From: Sulfurovaceae bacterium
GTDB lineage: Bacteria > Campylobacterota > Campylobacteria > Campylobacterales > Sulfurovaceae
Length of the DNA: 64,000 nt
Assembly: GCA_028714675.1 (NCBI GenBank)
Contig: JAQTLV010000002.1
Coordinates: 124,001 to 188,000, forward strand
Direction: 5' to 3'
Shown: one piece after another, positions 23,802 through 34,911 of the stretch
Position numbering within the stretch: the first letter of the stretch is position 1
Layout of the letters: every line of letters starts with the position of its first letter
Made by a program: the position numbers and the translations under genes
The notes under the pieces: model-generated
What the model was told of the DNA's origin: nothing
Databases searched by the model: none
What the model saw: only the letters and a program-made list of their open reading frames with translations

Positions 23802-25268
23802 ATGGTAGCAGGAACATTAGAAGAACTACAAAAAGAAGCAATCGAAGAGATATTAAAAGTATATCCAGAGAAAGCTAGAAGCAACCGTGAAAAACATCTT
23901 GGAGTTGATTCTCCAGAAGGTGTTAAGGGAGCTTGCGATAAAACAAAAAGCAACAAACAAACAGTTCCTGGCGTAATGAGTCAAAGAGGATGTGCATATG
24001 CTGGTTCAAAAGGTGTTGTTTGGGGCCCAGTAAAAGATATGATTCATATCTCTCACGGACCTATAGGATGTGGACAATATAGTCGCGCAGGAAGAAGAAA
24101 CTATTATGTTGGATTAACTGGTGTTGATACTTTTGTTACAATGAATTTTAGTACAGATTTTAGTGAAAAAGACATCGTTTTTGGTGGAGATAAAAAGCTA
24201 AAACAAGCTCTTGAAGAGATTGATGTTTTATTCCCATTAAACAATGGTATTTCAATCCAATCAGAGTGTCCAATCGGACTTATCGGAGATGATATACATG
24301 CAGTTGCTAAAAAACATAAAGCTGATAGCTCAAAACCAACTATAGCTGTATCTTGTGAAGGTTTTCGTGGTGTTTCTCAAAGCTTGGGTCACCATATAGC
24401 AAACGATATGATCAGAGATGAAGTTATGCCAGATGCTAGTGCTAGAAAAGACTTTGAGTCTACTCCTTATGATGTTGCTATTATAGGCGACTATAACATA
24501 GGTGGAGATGCATGGAGTTCAAGAATACTTCTTGAAGAAATGGGTTTAAGAGTTATTGCTCAATGGAGTGGTGATGCAACATATAAAGAATTGGCAATTG
24601 CACCAAAAGCAAAGTTGAATCTACTTCATTGCTATAGAAGTATGAACTATATCAGCAGACATATGGAACAAGAATTTGGTATACCTTGGATCGAATATAA
24701 CTTTTTTGGCCCTAGCAAAACAACAGAAAGTTTGAGAAAAATTGCAGCATGTTTTGATGATACTATTAAAGCTAAAACAGAAGCAGTAATAGAAAAATAT
24801 ACAAAAATGACAGATGCAGTAATAGAAAAATATAAACCTAGATTAGAAGGTAAAAAAGTTATGTTATATGTTGGAGGTCTAAGACCTAGACACGTAATTG
24901 GTGCTTATGAAGATTTAGGAATGGAAATAGTTGGAACTGGGTATGAGTTTGGACACGGGGATGACTATAAAAGAACAAAAGAAGAAATATCTAAAAGTAC
25001 ACTAATATATGATGATGTAAATGAGTATGAATTAGAGCAATTTGTTAAAATTCTTAAACCAGATCTTGTTGCATCTGGAGTAAAAGAAAAATATGTATTT
25101 CAAAAAATGGGGCTACCATTTAGACAAATGCATTCCTGGGATTATAGTGGACCATATCATGGGTATGATGCTTTTGCAATTTTTGCAAAAGATATGGATT
25201 TGGCACTAAATTCACCAGTATGGAGTCATACAAAGGCACCATGGACCAAAACAGAGATAGGAGCATAA
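23802..25268 (+). CDS. nifD: NifD, MoFe protein alpha chain
   Basis: A 488-residue catalytic subunit. P-cluster Cys residues are seen in [17 protein letters not shown] and [13 protein letters not shown]. The FeMo-co ligand Cys lies in [11 protein letters not shown] and the ligand His in [12 protein letters not shown]. The Gln/His-rich region [10 protein letters not shown] matches Mo-type NifD, and the length fits Mo rather than V or Fe-only enzymes. nifK starts 1 base after its stop. Confidence 0.98.
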   Translation: MVAGTLEELQKEAIEEILKVYPEKARSNREKHLGVDSPEGVKGACDKTKSNKQTVPGVMSQRGCAYAGSKGVVWGPVKDMIHISHGPIGCGQYSRAGRRNYYVGLTGVDTFVTMNFSTDFSEKDIVFGGDKKLKQALEEIDVLFPLNNGISIQSECPIGLIGDDIHAVAKKHKADSSKPTIAVSCEGFRGVSQSLGHHIANDMIRDEVMPDASARKDFESTPYDVAIIGDYNIGGDAWSSRILLEEMGLRVIAQWSGDATYKELAIAPKAKLNLLHCYRSMNYISRHMEQEFGIPWIEYNFFGPSKTTESLRKIAACFDDTIKAKTEAVIEKYTKMTDAVIEKYKPRLEGKKVMLYVGGLRPRHVIGAYEDLGMEIVGTGYEFGHGDDYKRTKEEISKSTLIYDDVNEYELEQFVKILKPDLVASGVKEKYVFQKMGLPFRQMHSWDYSGPYHGYDAFAIFAKDMDLALNSPVWSHTKAPWTKTEIGA

Positions 25269-25269
25269 C

Positions 25270-26817
25270 ATGCAAGATATAGAAAACATCGTAAATGGTC
25301 AAAAACTTTTTTTAAAACCAGAATATCAAGAAGTTCTGAAAAACAAAAAAGAGTTTGAAGGCAATATGGGATCAGTTAATCCAGCGAAAGCTGAAGAGAT
25401 TTCTGAATGGACAAAATCTTGGGACTATAGAGAAAAAAATCTAGCTCGTGAAGCTATCACTGTAAATCCTGCAAAAGCTTGTCAGCCTTTAGGGGCTATT
25501 ATGGCTGGACTTGGTTTTGAAGATACTATGCCGTATGTTCATGGAAGTCATGGTTGTGTTGCATATTTTAGAAGTTATTTTACAAGACACTTTAAAGAAC
25601 CAACACCATGCGTATCCGATAGTATGAGTGAATCTGCTGCGGTATTCGGTGGACTTTCAAATATGAAAGATGGTCTTAGAAACTGTAATGCTATGTATAA
25701 ACCAAAAATGATTGCAGTAAGTACAACTTGTATGGCTGAAGTTATAGGTGATGACTTGAATGCATTTGTAATAGGTGCTAAAGAAGATGCTGAAGGTGAG
25801 CTTGATAATACAGTTATCACACATGCACATACACCATCTTTTGTTGGTAGTCATATTACAGGTTATGATAATATGATGAAATCAATCTTGGAACAACTTA
25901 GCCCAGAGAGAAGTGAAAAAGTATTGAACGAAGAAAGAATCAATATAATTCCTGGATTTGAGCCATATCTTGGAAGTTTAGCAGAAATAAAAGAGATAGC
26001 AAAACTTTTTGGCGATAAAATTGTTATGATTGGTGACCATGAAGAACAATGGAATACTGGAGCAGGTGAATATAAACTTTATGCTGGCGGTACAACTTTG
26101 GATAATGCAAAAACTGCTATAAATGCGAAAGCAACTATCAGTTTGCAAAAATATTCAACAGTTCAAACAGCAAAAACAATTAAAGTAAAATGGAAACAAG
26201 ACTATGCAGCTTGTAACCCAATTGGTTTGGGCGGTACTGATGAGTTTATTATGAAACTTTCAGAGCTTACAGGCAAAGATGTTCCAGAAGAGTTAAATGT
26301 ACAAAGAGCTCAACTTGTTGATGCTATGCAAGACAGTTATCCTTATATGCATGGTAAAAAATTTGCAATATATGGCGATCCTGATTTCTTGTTGGGCTTA
26401 GTTTCATTTATTGTTGAAATGGGTGGTATTCCAACTCATGTTTTATGTCACAATGCACCTAAAAAAGGTTGGGAAGATGATATGCAAAAAATCATAGATA
26501 AATCTCCTTGGGCAAGTGAATGTCAAATTTGGCCTGGTAAAGATTTGTGGCACCTAAGAAGCCTTCTTTTTACAGAGCCAGTTGATTTCTTAATCGGAAA
26601 TGTATATGGGAAAGAGCTTTATAGAGATACTGGAATTCCACTAATAAGAATTGGATTCCCAATCTTTGATAGACACCATTTGCATAGATATTCTATCAGC
26701 GGATACAAAGGAGCTTTGAATCTTTTAACATGGATTACAAATGCAATCCTTGATCAGCTAGATGAAGAAACAAAAGAAATTGGGAAAACTGACTTCTTCT
26801 TTGATTGTGTAAGATAA
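25270..26817 (+). CDS. nifK: NifK, MoFe protein beta chain
   Basis: A 515-residue subunit. It has the N-terminal extension typical of NifK, then NPAKACQPLGAIMAGLGF and HGSHGCVAYFRSYFTRHFKE with the P-cluster Cys residues, STTCMAEVIGDDL, and the C-terminal IGFPIFDRHHLHR. Complete. Last gene of the nif cluster, converging with znuB. Confidence 0.98.
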   Translation: MQDIENIVNGQKLFLKPEYQEVLKNKKEFEGNMGSVNPAKAEEISEWTKSWDYREKNLAREAITVNPAKACQPLGAIMAGLGFEDTMPYVHGSHGCVAYFRSYFTRHFKEPTPCVSDSMSESAAVFGGLSNMKDGLRNCNAMYKPKMIAVSTTCMAEVIGDDLNAFVIGAKEDAEGELDNTVITHAHTPSFVGSHITGYDNMMKSILEQLSPERSEKVLNEERINIIPGFEPYLGSLAEIKEIAKLFGDKIVMIGDHEEQWNTGAGEYKLYAGGTTLDNAKTAINAKATISLQKYSTVQTAKTIKVKWKQDYAACNPIGLGGTDEFIMKLSELTGKDVPEELNVQRAQLVDAMQDSYPYMHGKKFAIYGDPDFLLGLVSFIVEMGGIPTHVLCHNAPKKGWEDDMQKIIDKSPWASECQIWPGKDLWHLRSLLFTEPVDFLIGNVYGKELYRDTGIPLIRIGFPIFDRHHLHRYSISGYKGALNLLTWITNAILDQLDEETKEIGKTDFFFDCVR

Positions 26818-26821
26818 TTTA

Positions 26822-26852
26822 AATAGTCTAGATGTGAAAACTCTAGGCTATT
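26822..26852 (+). terminator. Hairpin between nifK and znuB
   Basis: AATAG-T-CTAGA, a 9-base loop, then TCTAG-G-CTATT, with one central mismatch. It lies 5 bases after the nifK stop and overlaps the last codons of znuB on the other strand. It could serve both directions but lacks a strong T-run. Confidence 0.45.
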
Positions 26853-27670
26853 GTCCCTCGTTTAAATAAATCATATATTTTTTTAATTGTTAAAAATAGT
26901 ATCATTCCAACGACACTAACCAATATAATTGTAGCTCCAGTTGTTAAATTATAATAATAAGATACCATTAAACCAATTATAGTAAAAAGCGTAGAAATCA
27001 ATCCAGACACTATCATCATACCAATTAAGCTATTGGATATTTTTTCTGCTATAAAAACAGGGATAGTAAGCATTGAGATGACCAATATAAGTCCAACAAC
27101 TTTCATGGTCATAACAATACCAATTGATGAAACAACAAGTATTAGGGTATAAAAAAGCCCTACATTAACACCTCTAATATGTGCATATTCGCTATCATAA
27201 GAGACAGCAAGTATATTTCTATATCCAAAAATTACAAAAATCAAAATCATAACAAATACACTAAACATAGTATATAAATCGCTTGTCTCAACAGCCAATA
27301 TTGAGCCAAAAAGATAGCTCATCAAATCAACATTGTATCCAGGTGTCAAATCTATCAGGATAACACCTATAGCCATACCTGTTGCCCAAATTAGACCTAT
27401 GAATGTATCTACTCTCTCTTTGTATTTTAAAGCCAAAAAAGCCATCAATATTGAAGCAGCAACAGCAAATATGGAAGCTCCTAAAAATATAGGCAACCCT
27501 AAGAATATAGCCAAACCTATACCCCCATAAGATGTATGAGCAATTCCACCAGCTAAAAATACCATTCTGTTAACTACAATAAGTGATCCTATTATACCAG
27601 AGATTAAGCTAACTAAAACTCCTGCCATAAGAGCATTTTGCATAAAGTCAACTGTAAAAATTTCAAACAT
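26843..27670 (-). CDS. znuB: Zinc/manganese ABC transporter permease
   Basis: A 275-residue inner-membrane protein of the ABC-3 permease family with about eight hydrophobic segments, and GGIAHTSYGGIGLAIFLG and GYNVDLMSYLFGSIL as family signatures. It forms the channel of the importer encoded with znuC and znuA, overlapping znuC by 8 bases. The metal is likely Zn, judging by the His-rich binding protein, but Mn or Fe cannot be ruled out. Confidence 0.85.
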   Translation of the reverse strand: MFEIFTVDFMQNALMAGVLVSLISGIIGSLIVVNRMVFLAGGIAHTSYGGIGLAIFLGLPIFLGASIFAVAASILMAFLALKYKERVDTFIGLIWATGMAIGVILIDLTPGYNVDLMSYLFGSILAVETSDLYTMFSVFVMILIFVIFGYRNILAVSYDSEYAHIRGVNVGLFYTLILVVSSIGIVMTMKVVGLILVISMLTIPVFIAEKISNSLIGMMIVSGLISTLFTIIGLMVSYYYNLTTGATIILVSVVGMILFLTIKKIYDLFKRGTIA

Positions 27671-28403
27671 TTTTATTCCTAAACATTTGCATCAATTCAA
27701 CTTCACAAAAATGACCATTTTGAGGCGTAGTAGAAAATTTATTTATATTATTGTGTAGTTTTAAAAATTTATTGATGTAGGCAACTTTGTTGGCATAATT
27801 GAGTGTGACAGATATATCATGACTTACTACAACTATAGTTATAAATTTATTGAGCTCTTTTAGTAGCTCATAAATTTGTTTTTGTCCATCGACATCAATA
27901 CTAGCAGTTGGTTCATCCAACAATAAAAGAGTAGGGTGATTGCACAGAGCTCTCGCTATCATAACCCTTTGTCTTTGACCACCAGAGAGAGAACCTATTT
28001 TAGAATTTGCAAATTTTTCCATACCAACTTGTGCCAATGCCCCTAAAGCACAAGCTATCTCATCTTTACCATAACCAAAAATAGGCTTTTTATAACTAAT
28101 ATGACCCATTAGAACAACTTCAATGACTTTGATGGGGAAAGATGTATTTATGTTTGTATTCTGAGGAACATAGCCTATATTTGACAGTTGGAGCGATGGA
28201 TTTTGATTGTTTATGGTTATTTTTCCATTTTTTGTTTCCAAAATCCCTAAAATAAGTTTAAGTAGAGTCGATTTCCCGCCACCATTTGGACCAATGATAG
28301 CTAAAAAGTCTTTTTCATTTAGAGATAAATTTATATTTTCTAATACATTGTTGTCATCATAACTAAATGTTAAATCATCTATCTCTAATATTTTTTTAAT
28401 CAT
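27663..28403 (-). CDS. znuC: Zinc/manganese ABC transporter ATPase
   Basis: A 246-residue ATPase. Walker A GPNGGGKST, signature LSGGQRQRV, Walker B TLLLLDEPTASID, H-loop VVSHD. The start at 28403 overlaps the znuA stop as ATGA; the longer frame extends into znuA. Powers metal import with znuB. Confidence 0.9.
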   Translation of the reverse strand: MIKKILEIDDLTFSYDDNNVLENINLSLNEKDFLAIIGPNGGGKSTLLKLILGILETKNGKITINNQNPSLQLSNIGYVPQNTNINTSFPIKVIEVVLMGHISYKKPIFGYGKDEIACALGALAQVGMEKFANSKIGSLSGGQRQRVMIARALCNHPTLLLLDEPTASIDVDGQKQIYELLKELNKFITIVVVSHDISVTLNYANKVAYINKFLKLHNNINKFSTTPQNGHFCEVELMQMFRNKNV

Positions 28404-29254
28404 TTGTAATGCGCTATAGCCTTTGCAAAACTTATCATATACTCGTGCCAATTATATCCAAGATTTGATATTTTTACTACAGGTATCTTAAGGGTATTTG
28501 ATATCTGTGATGCACTTTTGTCTGAAAATTCAGGTGCTACAAATATAGCTTTTATATGTTCTTTTTTTGCTTTTGACATTAGCATTATTAAATCTTTTGC
28601 TTTTGGTTCTTTTCCTTCTAGCTCTATTGGTAATTGAATTAAGCCATATTCTTTTGCAAAATATCCCCAAGATGGATGAAAAATCATAAATTTACTACCA
28701 TTGGGAGTATTTTTTAAAATAGTTTTTATTTGTAAGTCAGTTTGTCTCAGAGAGTTAACAAGTTTGATATAATTTTTGCTATATACAACTTTATTAGAAG
28801 GATCAAGTCTAATTAGCGTATTTTTAATGTTTGTGGCCATAATGATAAGATTTTTTGGGTTTGTCCACACATGAGGGTCAAGTTCATTTTCATGATGATG
28901 CTCATCTTCGTCTTCATCATGGTGAGCTACCATTTTAATTTTTTTAATGCCAAGTGCACTATCAGCTATCATCATATTTTTATTTTGTGATTTAAATCTT
29001 CCAATCCATGCTTCTTCAAACTCTATCCCAACTGTAAAATAAACTTTCGCTTTTGAAATAATTATCATTTGTGACGGTTTAGGCTCATAAGAGTGTGGGC
29101 TAGCACCAGCTGGTATCATAGCGATTGTATTTACATTTTTGCCACCTATAGCGTCAACAAGAGCTTTTTGAGGCGCTATAGAAGTAGCTATATCAATTTT
29201 TGCAGATAGAAGCGTTGACATTAGCATAAAAGCAATAAATATTTTACTTTTCAT
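28400..29254 (-). CDS. znuA: Periplasmic zinc-binding protein
   Basis: A 284-residue cluster A-I binding protein with a signal peptide (KIFIAFMLMSTLLSAKIDIA). Metal-ligand regions include PAGASPHSYEPKPSQ and DPHVWTNP. Between them lies a His/Asp/Glu-rich loop (HHDEDEDEHHHENE) like that of ZnuA, which points to zinc. First gene of the minus-strand operon. Confidence 0.88.
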   Translation of the reverse strand: MKSKIFIAFMLMSTLLSAKIDIATSIAPQKALVDAIGGKNVNTIAMIPAGASPHSYEPKPSQMIIISKAKVYFTVGIEFEEAWIGRFKSQNKNMMIADSALGIKKIKMVAHHDEDEDEHHHENELDPHVWTNPKNLIIMATNIKNTLIRLDPSNKVVYSKNYIKLVNSLRQTDLQIKTILKNTPNGSKFMIFHPSWGYFAKEYGLIQLPIELEGKEPKAKDLIMLMSKAKKEHIKAIFVAPEFSDKSASQISNTLKIPVVKISNLGYNWHEYMISFAKAIAHYK

Positions 29255-29324
29255 TTTATCTCCATCTTATTATTTAGTGAATTATAATTTTTTAGCGCTT
29301 TAATGCCACTTAGTCGCATTTAAT

Positions 29325-29345
29325 TTAGGAGTAAATAACTCCTAA
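29325..29345. promoter_or_regulatory. Inverted repeat upstream of znuA
   Basis: TTAGGAGT-AAATA-ACTCCTAA, perfect 8-base arms, between znuA and the divergent 81-aa gene. Possible operator for a metal regulator, or a hairpin. The regulator is not identified. Confidence 0.4.
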
Positions 29346-29399
29346 TATTTAAGTAAATTTTGATATTATCAGGTTTTTAAAATACAGTAAGGATAAAAA

Positions 29400-29645
29400 A
29401 TGACAAAAATAAATGTATTAAAAGAGTGTAAATGTTTTCAAAAAAGTGATTTTGTAAATAATGAAGAGTTTGCTTCAAAAGATGATGCACTTTTAAAAGC
29501 TAGTCATATTGTTAGATTTATGAATGAGGAGTTTTGTCAAAAACATAATTTTACATTAAGTGAAGTTGGTAATGAACTTCAAATTTCAGTTGAGATGAAT
29601 GAGCCAAAAAGCAGTGGATGTTGTGGTGGTGGACACTGTTCGTAG
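29400..29645 (+). CDS. Small protein with Cys/His-rich tail, 81 aa
   Basis: A soluble protein with two N-terminal Cys (KECKCF) and a C-terminus SGCCGGGHCS that could bind metal. Divergent from the Zn importer and sharing its upstream region. I do not recognise a family with a known function. Confidence 0.65.
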   Translation: MTKINVLKECKCFQKSDFVNNEEFASKDDALLKASHIVRFMNEEFCQKHNFTLSEVGNELQISVEMNEPKSSGCCGGGHCS

Positions 29646-29652
29646 AGTAAGT

Positions 29653-30021
29653 TTAAGAGTCCAAATTTTCAATTAATTTTTTTATAAACTCATCCATAGG
29701 AGGGAGATTTGGCTCTTTATTTCTTTGTTTTTCTCCCCACATAGGTTCTGGAAAATGGCTATCATTTTCGAATCTAGCCATTATATGCCAATGAACATGA
29801 GGTAGATAATTTCCAAATGATGCTATGTTGATTTTTTTTGGATTATAGTACTCTATCATCAATCTTTCTATGATATCAAGTATCTCATATATCTCATATC
29901 TTATCTCTTTTGGGACTTCGCTCATCTCTTGGTATTGGTACTTTGTAAATATCTTAAGCCATGGAATACTACTTTCCTCGACATCTATGTATAGATTGCT
30001 GTTTTTCCAGATTGTATTCAT
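29653..30021 (-). CDS. HIT-family hydrolase
   Basis: A 122-residue protein. The histidine triad reads HVHWHIMAR near residue 75. HIT proteins hydrolyse or transfer nucleotidyl groups. The C-terminal half is rich in Trp and Pro. It overlaps the Sua5-like gene by 4 bases. Confidence 0.85.
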   Translation of the reverse strand: MNTIWKNSNLYIDVEESSIPWLKIFTKYQYQEMSEVPKEIRYEIYEILDIIERLMIEYYNPKKINIASFGNYLPHVHWHIMARFENDSHFPEPMWGEKQRNKEPNLPPMDEFIKKLIENLDS

Positions 30022-30467
30022 GCTCTAAGCCTTTTAATCTTTGTATTGTTTATACTAAATATCTGCGATGCCTTAATATTTTTTTTATTCAAAGGATATA
30101 TTATTATATCTGCATTTTCAATAGCAAACTCTTCATCATATAATTCACCACTTTGATTTGCTGAAGTTGTGTATGCCCATTTTAGCTTATCTAGAAGTAG
30201 CAAATGTTTTTTGTCATTTATTACTCTAAAAGATTCATCTTTAATTATAAATGTAGATTTCTCTGCTCTTCTAACTCTTTTTTTATGCATATTTGGAACT
30301 CTCGCAAAAGTTTTTAGAGTATCAAGTGAGTTAAGTGCTTTTATAAATTTTTTATCTTTAGGTCTTTGTTTTATCTCATTTAGTTTATCCATATTTTGTG
30401 AAACAAAACCTATGGTAGTATCGGTCGATGTCAGAAAAACAAATTGGTTTAAATGCTCACTGCTCAC
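30018..30467 (-). CDS. Sua5/YciO/YrdC-type protein, short
   Basis: A 149-residue protein. FLTSTDTTIGFVSQNMDKLNEIK recalls the 'PT-D-T-x-Y-G' entry of the YrdC fold, KRRPKDK-type and TTSANQSGELY the later motifs. TsaC/Sua5 makes threonylcarbamoyl-AMP for tRNA t6A. The protein is shorter than typical TsaC (about 190), so it may be a divergent form. It lies between carB and the HIT gene. Confidence 0.7.
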   Translation of the reverse strand: MSSEHLNQFVFLTSTDTTIGFVSQNMDKLNEIKQRPKDKKFIKALNSLDTLKTFARVPNMHKKRVRRAEKSTFIIKDESFRVINDKKHLLLLDKLKWAYTTSANQSGELYDEEFAIENADIIIYPLNKKNIKASQIFSINNTKIKRLRA

Positions 30468-30480
30468 TGTTTGTTACTTG

Positions 30481-33400
30481 TTAATTGAGATAGTCTTGCA
30501 AAGCTTTTGGCTCAAGCGTATTACCACTTTTTTGCAATTCTTTTATAGCCAATGCAGTTGCCCTAGCTGCTGCAACTGTAGTAAAGTATGCCACATTTGC
30601 ACTAAGGACCGATTGGCGAATGATTTTTGCATCATCTTTGCTTGATTTATTATCACTTGTGTTTATAGCAAGAGCAATTTCTCCATTTTTTATCATATCA
30701 TCGATATTAGGTCTTCCCTCAGATACCTTTAAAACCTTTGTAGAAGCTATCCCAGCTTCGCTTAGAGAATTATGTGTTCCTGCTGTTGCAACTATTTCAA
30801 ATCCTAAATCAACAAAAGATTTTCCTATCTCGCCAGCAAAACATTTATCATTTTGGGTCAAAGACAAAAATAGTTTACCGCTTAGTGGTATATTGTTTTT
30901 GCTTGCAAACTGACTTTTTGCAAAACTCATACCAAAGTTATCGCTTATTCCCATAACTTCGCCTGTTGATTTCATTTCTGGTCCTAAAATAAGGTCAGAT
31001 CCAGGAAGTTTGTTAAATGGAAATACAGCTTCTTTTACGGCTATATGATTTTTAAGATTTGGTTCCATTATATCTTTGTCAAAATTAACTACACAAAATG
31101 TATCATAATATTTTAAAGCTTCTTTTAAATTGCCTTGCACCATAACTCTTGTTGCAACTTTAGCCAATGGAACACCTGTTGCTTTGCTCACAAAAGGAAC
31201 CGTTCTTGAAGCCCTAGGATTAACTTCGATAAGGTAAATTTCACCTTTATGTATAGCATACTGAACATTCATTAGACCAACAACACCTAGCCCTAATGCA
31301 ATAAGAGCAGTTTGTTTTTTTATCTCTTCTTGAAGTTCATTTGATATAGATACAGGAGGAAGAGAACAGGCACTATCTCCAGAGTGGATACCCGCCTCTT
31401 CTATATGTTGCATAACAGCACCAATATAAACATCTTTGCCATCACATATAGCATCCACATCAAGTTCTATTGCATTATCTAGGAATTTATCAACAAGAAC
31501 AGGTGCATCATTTGATACACTTACGGCCTCATCCATATACTCTTTTAGTTCACTATCGCCATATACAGTTCTCATACCTCTACCGCCCAATACAAAACTA
31601 GGGCGAACCAATACTGGATAACCAATACGATTTGCGATGATTAGAGCATCTTCTTTTGTTACTGCCGTTCCATTATCTGGTTGTTTTAGTCCAAGATCAT
31701 TAATAAAAGTAGAAAATTGTTCTCTATCTTCAGCTAAGTCAATTACCTTTGCACTAGTACCTGCAATCTTTGCTCCAATGGATGTAAGTTTCTTAGCTAA
31801 TTTCAAAGGTGTTTGACCTCCAAAGTGAACTATAACGCCATCCGGATTTTCAAGCTCTATAACACTTCTAACATGCTCAAAGTCTATTGGCTCAAAGTAT
31901 AAAATATCGGATGTATCATAATCCGTCGAAACAGTTTCTGGATTACAGTTATACATAATTGAGGTTACCCCCATATCTTCAAGCGCAAAAGATGCATGAA
32001 CACAGCAATAGTCAAATTCTATTCCTTGACCAATTCTGTTTGGACCACCGCCAATTACCAATACTTTTTTCTTTTCATTTGATTTTTGACTAATGGACGG
32101 CAATTTAGTAATATTTGTAGTTGAATATAGATATGGTGTCAAAGCTTTAAATTCAGCGGCACAAGTATCAACTTCGTTATATTCTAATTTTATATCAAGT
32201 TTTTCTCTTATGTTATATATATCATTTTCGCTTATTTCAATATCATCATTTTTTAGAATTAACTTTGCAATCATTGCATCGCTAAATCCTTCACTTTTAA
32301 TTTTTCTCATAAAATCAGCATCTTTTATAGATTCAAGATTGATTTCATCTTCTCTTTTTACAAGTTCTTCTATTTGGTATAAAAACCATTTATCTATTTT
32401 ACTAAGTTCATAAATGTCTTCTACGCTAAGCCCATCTCTAAAGCCTTGTGCAACATAAAGTACTCTTTTGTCGTTTGGTCTTCGAATCTCTTTTGATAGA
32501 ATATCTTTATCACATGAAATAAAATCAAATCCAACAAGTCCAGTTTCAAGAGAACATAGTGCTTTTTGAAATGACTCTTTAAATGTTCTACCCATGCTCA
32601 TAACTTCACCCACGCTTTTCATAGCAGTTGTCAAAGTTGAGTTTGCCTGAGGGAATTTTTCAAATGTAAATCTAGGTATTTTTGTTACGATATAATCTAT
32701 TACAGGCTCAAAGCTTGCTGGAGTACCTGTGATGTCATTTGTAATTTCATCAAGCGTGAAGCCAACAGCTAAAAGCGTAGCAACTTTTGCTATAGGATAA
32801 CCAGTTGCTTTACTAGCTAGTGCCGAGCTTCTACTTACTCTAGGATTCATCTCTATTACTATCATTCTTCCAGTTTCTGGATTGATAGAAAACTGCACAT
32901 TAGATCCACCAGTATCAACGCCAATTTCTCTTAGGATTTTAAAGCTGGCATTTCTCATATGCTGATACTCTTTATCAGTCAAAGTAAGTGCAGGTGCTAT
33001 TGTGATACTATCTCCAGTATGAACACCCATTGGATCAAAGTTTTCTATAGAACAAACTATTATACAGTTATCATCTTTGTCTCTGATAACTTCCATTTCG
33101 TACTCTTTCCATCCAAGAAGTGATTCTTCGATTAGAATTTCGCTAATAGGACTAACTTCTAAACCATGTTTAACGATTTCTTTATATTCGTCCATATTAT
33201 AAGCAACACCACTTCCTCCGCCTGCAAGAGTAAAAGATGCTCTAACAATCAATGGAAACCCTATCTCTTTTGCTGCTATTATTGCTTCATCCATATTATA
33301 AGCATATCTTGATATTGCCATATCCATGCCTATTTTTATCATAGCTTCTTTAAAATCTTGTCTATCTTCACCTTTTTTTATAGCTGCTGGATTTGCACCA

Positions 33401-33741
33401 AGAAATATAATCCCCTCTAACATACCTTTTTCATGCATACTCATAGCTACATTTAGTGCAGTTTGTCCACCCATAGTAGGTAATATAGCATCAACATTTT
33501 CTTTTTCGATAATTTTTGCAATTACCTCTTCAGTAATTGGTTCTATGTAAGTTCTGTGTGCAAACTCAGGATCTGTCATAATAGTAGCGGGGTTAGAATT
33601 TATAAGTATAACTTTATAGCCCAAATCTTTTAAAGTTTTTGCGGCTTGTGTTCCAGAGTAATCGAATTCACAGGCTTGTCCTATAACAATTGGACCTGAA
33701 CCAATAAGTAAAATTGTTTTTATGTCATCTCTTTTTGGCAT
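30481..33741 (-). CDS. carB: Carbamoyl-phosphate synthase large subunit
   Basis: A 1086-residue enzyme that makes carbamoyl phosphate for pyrimidines and arginine. Two ATP-grasp halves are visible: the first begins [20 protein letters not shown] and the second [20 protein letters not shown]. The C-terminal allosteric MGS domain is present ([13 protein letters not shown]). Full length. A TATAAT on the minus strand lies about 30 bases upstream. Confidence 0.98.
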   Translation of the reverse strand: MPKRDDIKTILLIGSGPIVIGQACEFDYSGTQAAKTLKDLGYKVILINSNPATIMTDPEFAHRTYIEPITEEVIAKIIEKENVDAILPTMGGQTALNVAMSMHEKGMLEGIIFLGANPAAIKKGEDRQDFKEAMIKIGMDMAISRYAYNMDEAIIAAKEIGFPLIVRASFTLAGGGSGVAYNMDEYKEIVKHGLEVSPISEILIEESLLGWKEYEMEVIRDKDDNCIIVCSIENFDPMGVHTGDSITIAPALTLTDKEYQHMRNASFKILREIGVDTGGSNVQFSINPETGRMIVIEMNPRVSRSSALASKATGYPIAKVATLLAVGFTLDEITNDITGTPASFEPVIDYIVTKIPRFTFEKFPQANSTLTTAMKSVGEVMSMGRTFKESFQKALCSLETGLVGFDFISCDKDILSKEIRRPNDKRVLYVAQGFRDGLSVEDIYELSKIDKWFLYQIEELVKREDEINLESIKDADFMRKIKSEGFSDAMIAKLILKNDDIEISENDIYNIREKLDIKLEYNEVDTCAAEFKALTPYLYSTTNITKLPSISQKSNEKKKVLVIGGGPNRIGQGIEFDYCCVHASFALEDMGVTSIMYNCNPETVSTDYDTSDILYFEPIDFEHVRSVIELENPDGVIVHFGGQTPLKLAKKLTSIGAKIAGTSAKVIDLAEDREQFSTFINDLGLKQPDNGTAVTKEDALIIANRIGYPVLVRPSFVLGGRGMRTVYGDSELKEYMDEAVSVSNDAPVLVDKFLDNAIELDVDAICDGKDVYIGAVMQHIEEAGIHSGDSACSLPPVSISNELQEEIKKQTALIALGLGVVGLMNVQYAIHKGEIYLIEVNPRASRTVPFVSKATGVPLAKVATRVMVQGNLKEALKYYDTFCVVNFDKDIMEPNLKNHIAVKEAVFPFNKLPGSDLILGPEMKSTGEVMGISDNFGMSFAKSQFASKNNIPLSGKLFLSLTQNDKCFAGEIGKSFVDLGFEIVATAGTHNSLSEAGIASTKVLKVSEGRPNIDDMIKNGEIALAINTSDNKSSKDDAKIIRQSVLSANVAYFTTVAAARATALAIKELQKSGNTLEPKALQDYLN

Positions 33742-33769
33742 ATTGAAGAACCCCTAATTTAAGTCTAAT

Positions 33770-33775
33770 ATTATA
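33770..33775 (-). promoter_or_regulatory. Probable -10 box of carB
   Basis: Minus-strand GGTATAAT, an extended-type -10 with TATAAT at 33775-33770, 28 bases before the carB ATG. No convincing -35 box. Confidence 0.4.
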
Positions 33776-33813
33776 CCAAAAACCCTCTTAAAGTCCCAAA
33801 AAGGGAAGCCTAT

Positions 33814-34911
33814 CTAGTTTGTTGAATTTAACAATTCAAGGTTTTCTTTATTTGAGTTTTTATTGTCACTATCTGTATTTTTTTCTGTTGATTGAGAATT
33901 GGAATTAGAGTTTGAATTATCATTTACTCTTGATGTTGATCCATTTGGCTGCATTTGTTTTGTTGTGTCTATTTCATATTCTCTGGTTTGATCTATTTCA
34001 ACAAGTGGAGTACTTGAAAGTGATGCTGGTTTTTGACCACCTGGCAATGATTTATTCAAATCTTGCATTTGTCCATCTTTTGGCATCATACTAGTAGGTA
34101 CTCTAGCATAGTTTACCAAATTAGAATCATATAGCACAGGTTTTATATTTTTTACAAGGAAAAATATCTTTGGATTGAATGCATTACCATATATTTCGAT
34201 ATGTGCAACTTTAAAATTCCCCTGAAGTTCAACTTGTTTTACAATACCAACGGGTATATCGCCATAGAATATACCATCCAATCCACTAGTTACAACCTTG
34301 TCTCCAATTTTTATATTAAACCATTTTGGTATAAACTGAACAGTAGCGTATCTATCACCACTACCTATAGCAATTCCAGGTGCACTTGCTTTACCAACAA
34401 AAACAGAAAATCTACTTTTGCCATCATTTGGAAGATAACCTATAAGTTGATTGTTTTCTACTCTAGCCACTCCTCCAACTACACCATTTTGGATAAGTCC
34501 ATATATTCTATTTTCTTCTAATTTATCCGGCTTTGTTAATATTATTTGTGAAAAATTATTAAATTTTATGTATGAAATAGTTTGCACTAAATCTATATTT
34601 TTATTTAATTTCATTTTTTTTAGAGCAGGAAAAACTTTATAAAGTTTTTTGCTTTCATCTATATAGTTTAGTTGATCCAATAGTTGAAGTTTTAGTTCCT
34701 CGTTTTCTTTTTTATATTTTTCAATGCTTCGTTTTTGGTTTATATAGTCATTAAATGAGCTTTTAATATCATCAACAGTATTTATATAAAATTTTTTTAA
34801 TGGCGAAAGTTTAGATTGAAAATTTGAATTAATAATATGGTTTTTATTATGTAGAATTAATGCTATTAGTATGACTAATAGCAGAAAAATAGTAATGACT
34901 TTAGTCTTCAT
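33814..34911 (-). CDS. mreC: Cell-shape protein MreC
   Basis: A 365-residue inner-membrane protein of the elongasome. One N-terminal membrane helix, a coiled coil (about 60-95: NQKRSIEKYKKENEELKLQL), then the beta-barrel domain with GLIQNGVVGGVARV and GDKVVTSGLDGIFYGDIPVG. A low-complexity Asn/Ser tail ends the protein. It overlaps mreB by 11 bases. Confidence 0.95.
   Translation of the reverse strand: MKTKVITIFLLLVILIALILHNKNHIINSNFQSKLSPLKKFYINTVDDIKSSFNDYINQKRSIEKYKKENEELKLQLLDQLNYIDESKKLYKVFPALKKMKLNKNIDLVQTISYIKFNNFSQIILTKPDKLEENRIYGLIQNGVVGGVARVENNQLIGYLPNDGKSRFSVFVGKASAPGIAIGSGDRYATVQFIPKWFNIKIGDKVVTSGLDGIFYGDIPVGIVKQVELQGNFKVAHIEIYGNAFNPKIFFLVKNIKPVLYDSNLVNYARVPTSMMPKDGQMQDLNKSLPGGQKPASLSSTPLVEIDQTREYEIDTTKQMQPNGSTSRVNDNSNSNSNSQSTEKNTDSDNKNSNKENLELLNSTN

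Noticed and set aside
26843-29254. Molybdate importer next to nif
   Set aside because: The permease is of the ABC-3 type and the binding protein has a His-rich loop, which fits Zn or Mn rather than ModABC.
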